From JAAYXS01 sp964550375 (GTDB taxonomy: Bacteria; Planctomycetota; Phycisphaerae; UBA1845; Fen-1342), in assembly GCA_964550375.1 (NCBI GenBank), contig CAZJYX010000012.1, positions 43,532-107,531 of the forward strand: a DNA stretch of 64,000 bases. Direction: 5' to 3'. This document shows, in pieces, positions 63,130 through 64,000 of the stretch. The position numbers and the translations under genes were made by a program. The notes under the pieces were generated by a model. That model did no database searches and was not told where the DNA came from. It worked only from the letters and a program-made list of their open reading frames with translations. Positions within the stretch are counted from its first letter, which is position 1. Every line of letters starts with the position of its first letter.

Positions 63130-64000
63130 ATGCAACTACGGCTTCAATCAACAGTATTGGTCATTGCCGGCCTCCTGGTCGCGAACGTCTGCCTCGCCGG
63201 CCAGTTAGCCGCGGGCGGCACGCCCGAGCCCACCAAAGGGCTGCTGTACTGCCCGTCCAATCCGGACAATCCGACCTTCCGTGCGGAACTGTCGGCCGCT
63301 CTCGGCGGCCTGGCCGTCGATTACTTCGACGCCCGCTTCGCCACGCCGACGGTCGAGCAGATGCAGGAGTATCTGGCGGTATTCACGTGGGTGAATTACT
63401 ACTACCACGACAAATGGGCCATGAGCGAACACCTGGCGGACTACGTCGATCTGGGCGGTAAGGTCATTCTGGGGCAGTGGTGCCTGGCAGATTTTGGTGG
63501 CGGCAGTGCGGCTTACAGAATCATCATGCCGGACTACTGCCCGGTCTACGGTGGCTCCTACTCGACCTCAGCCCCGCACTACACGGGCGACGGCACCGAC
63601 TGCGTCCACCAGGGAGTTGCCGAGTATTCCAGCCAGTACATGGACCTGGCCTACTTGTTTCCCGGCCACAGGTCCGACGGCACGATGAGCACCGGCACCC
63701 TCGCCGTCGCCTGGCGGCCTGACCGCCGCGTCTACTACAGCCCCGGCAACACTGGGCAAAGCTACGGCTCCGGCGACTGGGCCCAACTGACCGCCAACAT
63801 GGTGCTGTGCGAGAACCAGCCCGGCGACCTGAACTGCGACGGCGTGGTCAACGCCTTCGACATTGATCCGTTCGTCCTGGCCCTGGTCGACCCCGACGCT
63901 TACGCCGCCGAACATCCGTACTGCGACTACATGCTGGCCGACATAAACGGCGACGGCGTTGTCAACGCCTTCGACATCGACCCGTTTGTGACCTTGCTGG
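63130..64000 (+). CDS. Secreted protein with dockerin-like repeats (3' truncated)
   Basis: The frame is open to the end of the window; 290 codons are visible. A signal peptide (residues 1-23) is followed by a ~210-residue domain that I do not recognise with confidence; its opening (GLLYCPSNPDN, then an alternation of strand and helix, and a VDLGGKVILGQW strand) could be a flavodoxin-like or ThuA-like fold. The C-terminus has two EF-type dockerin-like repeats, DLNCDGVVNAFDIDPF and DINGDGVVNAFDIDPF, about 33 residues apart. In planctomycetes this module is common at the C-terminus of exported proteins. AAAGGAG 8 bases upstream fixes ATG 63130. Confidence 0.85.
   Translation, partial: MQLRLQSTVLVIAGLLVANVCLAGQLAAGGTPEPTKGLLYCPSNPDNPTFRAELSAALGGLAVDYFDARFATPTVEQMQEYLAVFTWVNYYYHDKWAMSEHLADYVDLGGKVILGQWCLADFGGGSAAYRIIMPDYCPVYGGSYSTSAPHYTGDGTDCVHQGVAEYSSQYMDLAYLFPGHRSDGTMSTGTLAVAWRPDRRVYYSPGNTGQSYGSGDWAQLTANMVLCENQPGDLNCDGVVNAFDIDPFVLALVDPDAYAAEHPYCDYMLADINGDGVVNAFDIDPFVTLL

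Overview
The window is GC-rich bacterial chromosome, gene-dense, with no plasmid, phage, transposon, CRISPR, rRNA or tRNA signature that I can see. It most likely comes from a planctomycete of the Phycisphaerae type. The strongest evidence is the truncated last gene: its C-terminus carries two dockerin-like calcium repeats built on the NCDGVVNAFDIDPF signature, which I associate with that group. Supporting signs are paired DUF1573 proteins, large secreted PKD/WD40 and FG-GAP proteins, a complete tad pilus locus with a VWA protein, and an Rnf complex, which points to an anaerobic or facultative energy metabolism.

Layout. 1-12.3 kb: the end of a macroglobulin-like secreted protein, comEC (DNA uptake), a large secreted zinc metalloprotease, a LysM lipoprotein, recG, an EamA transporter and a thiamine-binding protein. 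12.9-24.5 kb: a ten-gene tad/cpa locus on the plus strand in the order flp, cpaA, tadE, cpaB, cpaC (secretin), tadG-like VWA protein, cpaE, cpaF, tadB, tadC. Its three longest internal gaps each hold strong RNA hairpins. 24.7-28.1 kb: a tight four-gene unit of two DUF1573 proteins, a membrane-anchored rhodanese and a MauE/DoxX membrane protein, which looks like a cell-envelope thiol or sulfur module. 28.3-35.4 kb: two LolA-like paralogues, a TIGR01777 epimerase, an FG-GAP repeat protein and acetoacetyl-CoA synthetase.

35.8-41.5 kb: a complete rnfCDGEAB operon (ferredoxin:NAD+ oxidoreductase ion pump), headed by a small RseC-like membrane protein with a Cys/His-rich N-terminus. 41.5-48.9 kb: NrnA, a GapN-type aldehyde dehydrogenase, a SpoIIE-type phosphatase, a DUF192 lipoprotein, TruB, GlpX and ArfB. 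49-53.1 kb: a possible 24-residue membrane peptide, a CAP-domain lipoprotein, and a PKD/WD40 lipoprotein ending in what looks like an inactivated metzincin-type domain. 53.4-62.4 kb: a LacI regulator, then hpf-ptsN-ptsH-ptsI with no sugar permease (a regulatory PTS), a DUF2344 protein, RNase E/G with a very long N-terminal extension, and serine acetyltransferase. 62.4-64 kb: a C-rich gap with a REP-like palindrome and the best promoter in the window, then the dockerin protein.

Shine-Dalgarno motifs (GGAG/AGGAGG) precede many genes and were used to refine starts. The best candidate new biology is the set of structured RNA gaps in the tad locus (chiefly 19536-19617) and the DUF1573-DUF1573-rhodanese-MauE module. 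All functional calls are from motif reading by eye; no database search was run.
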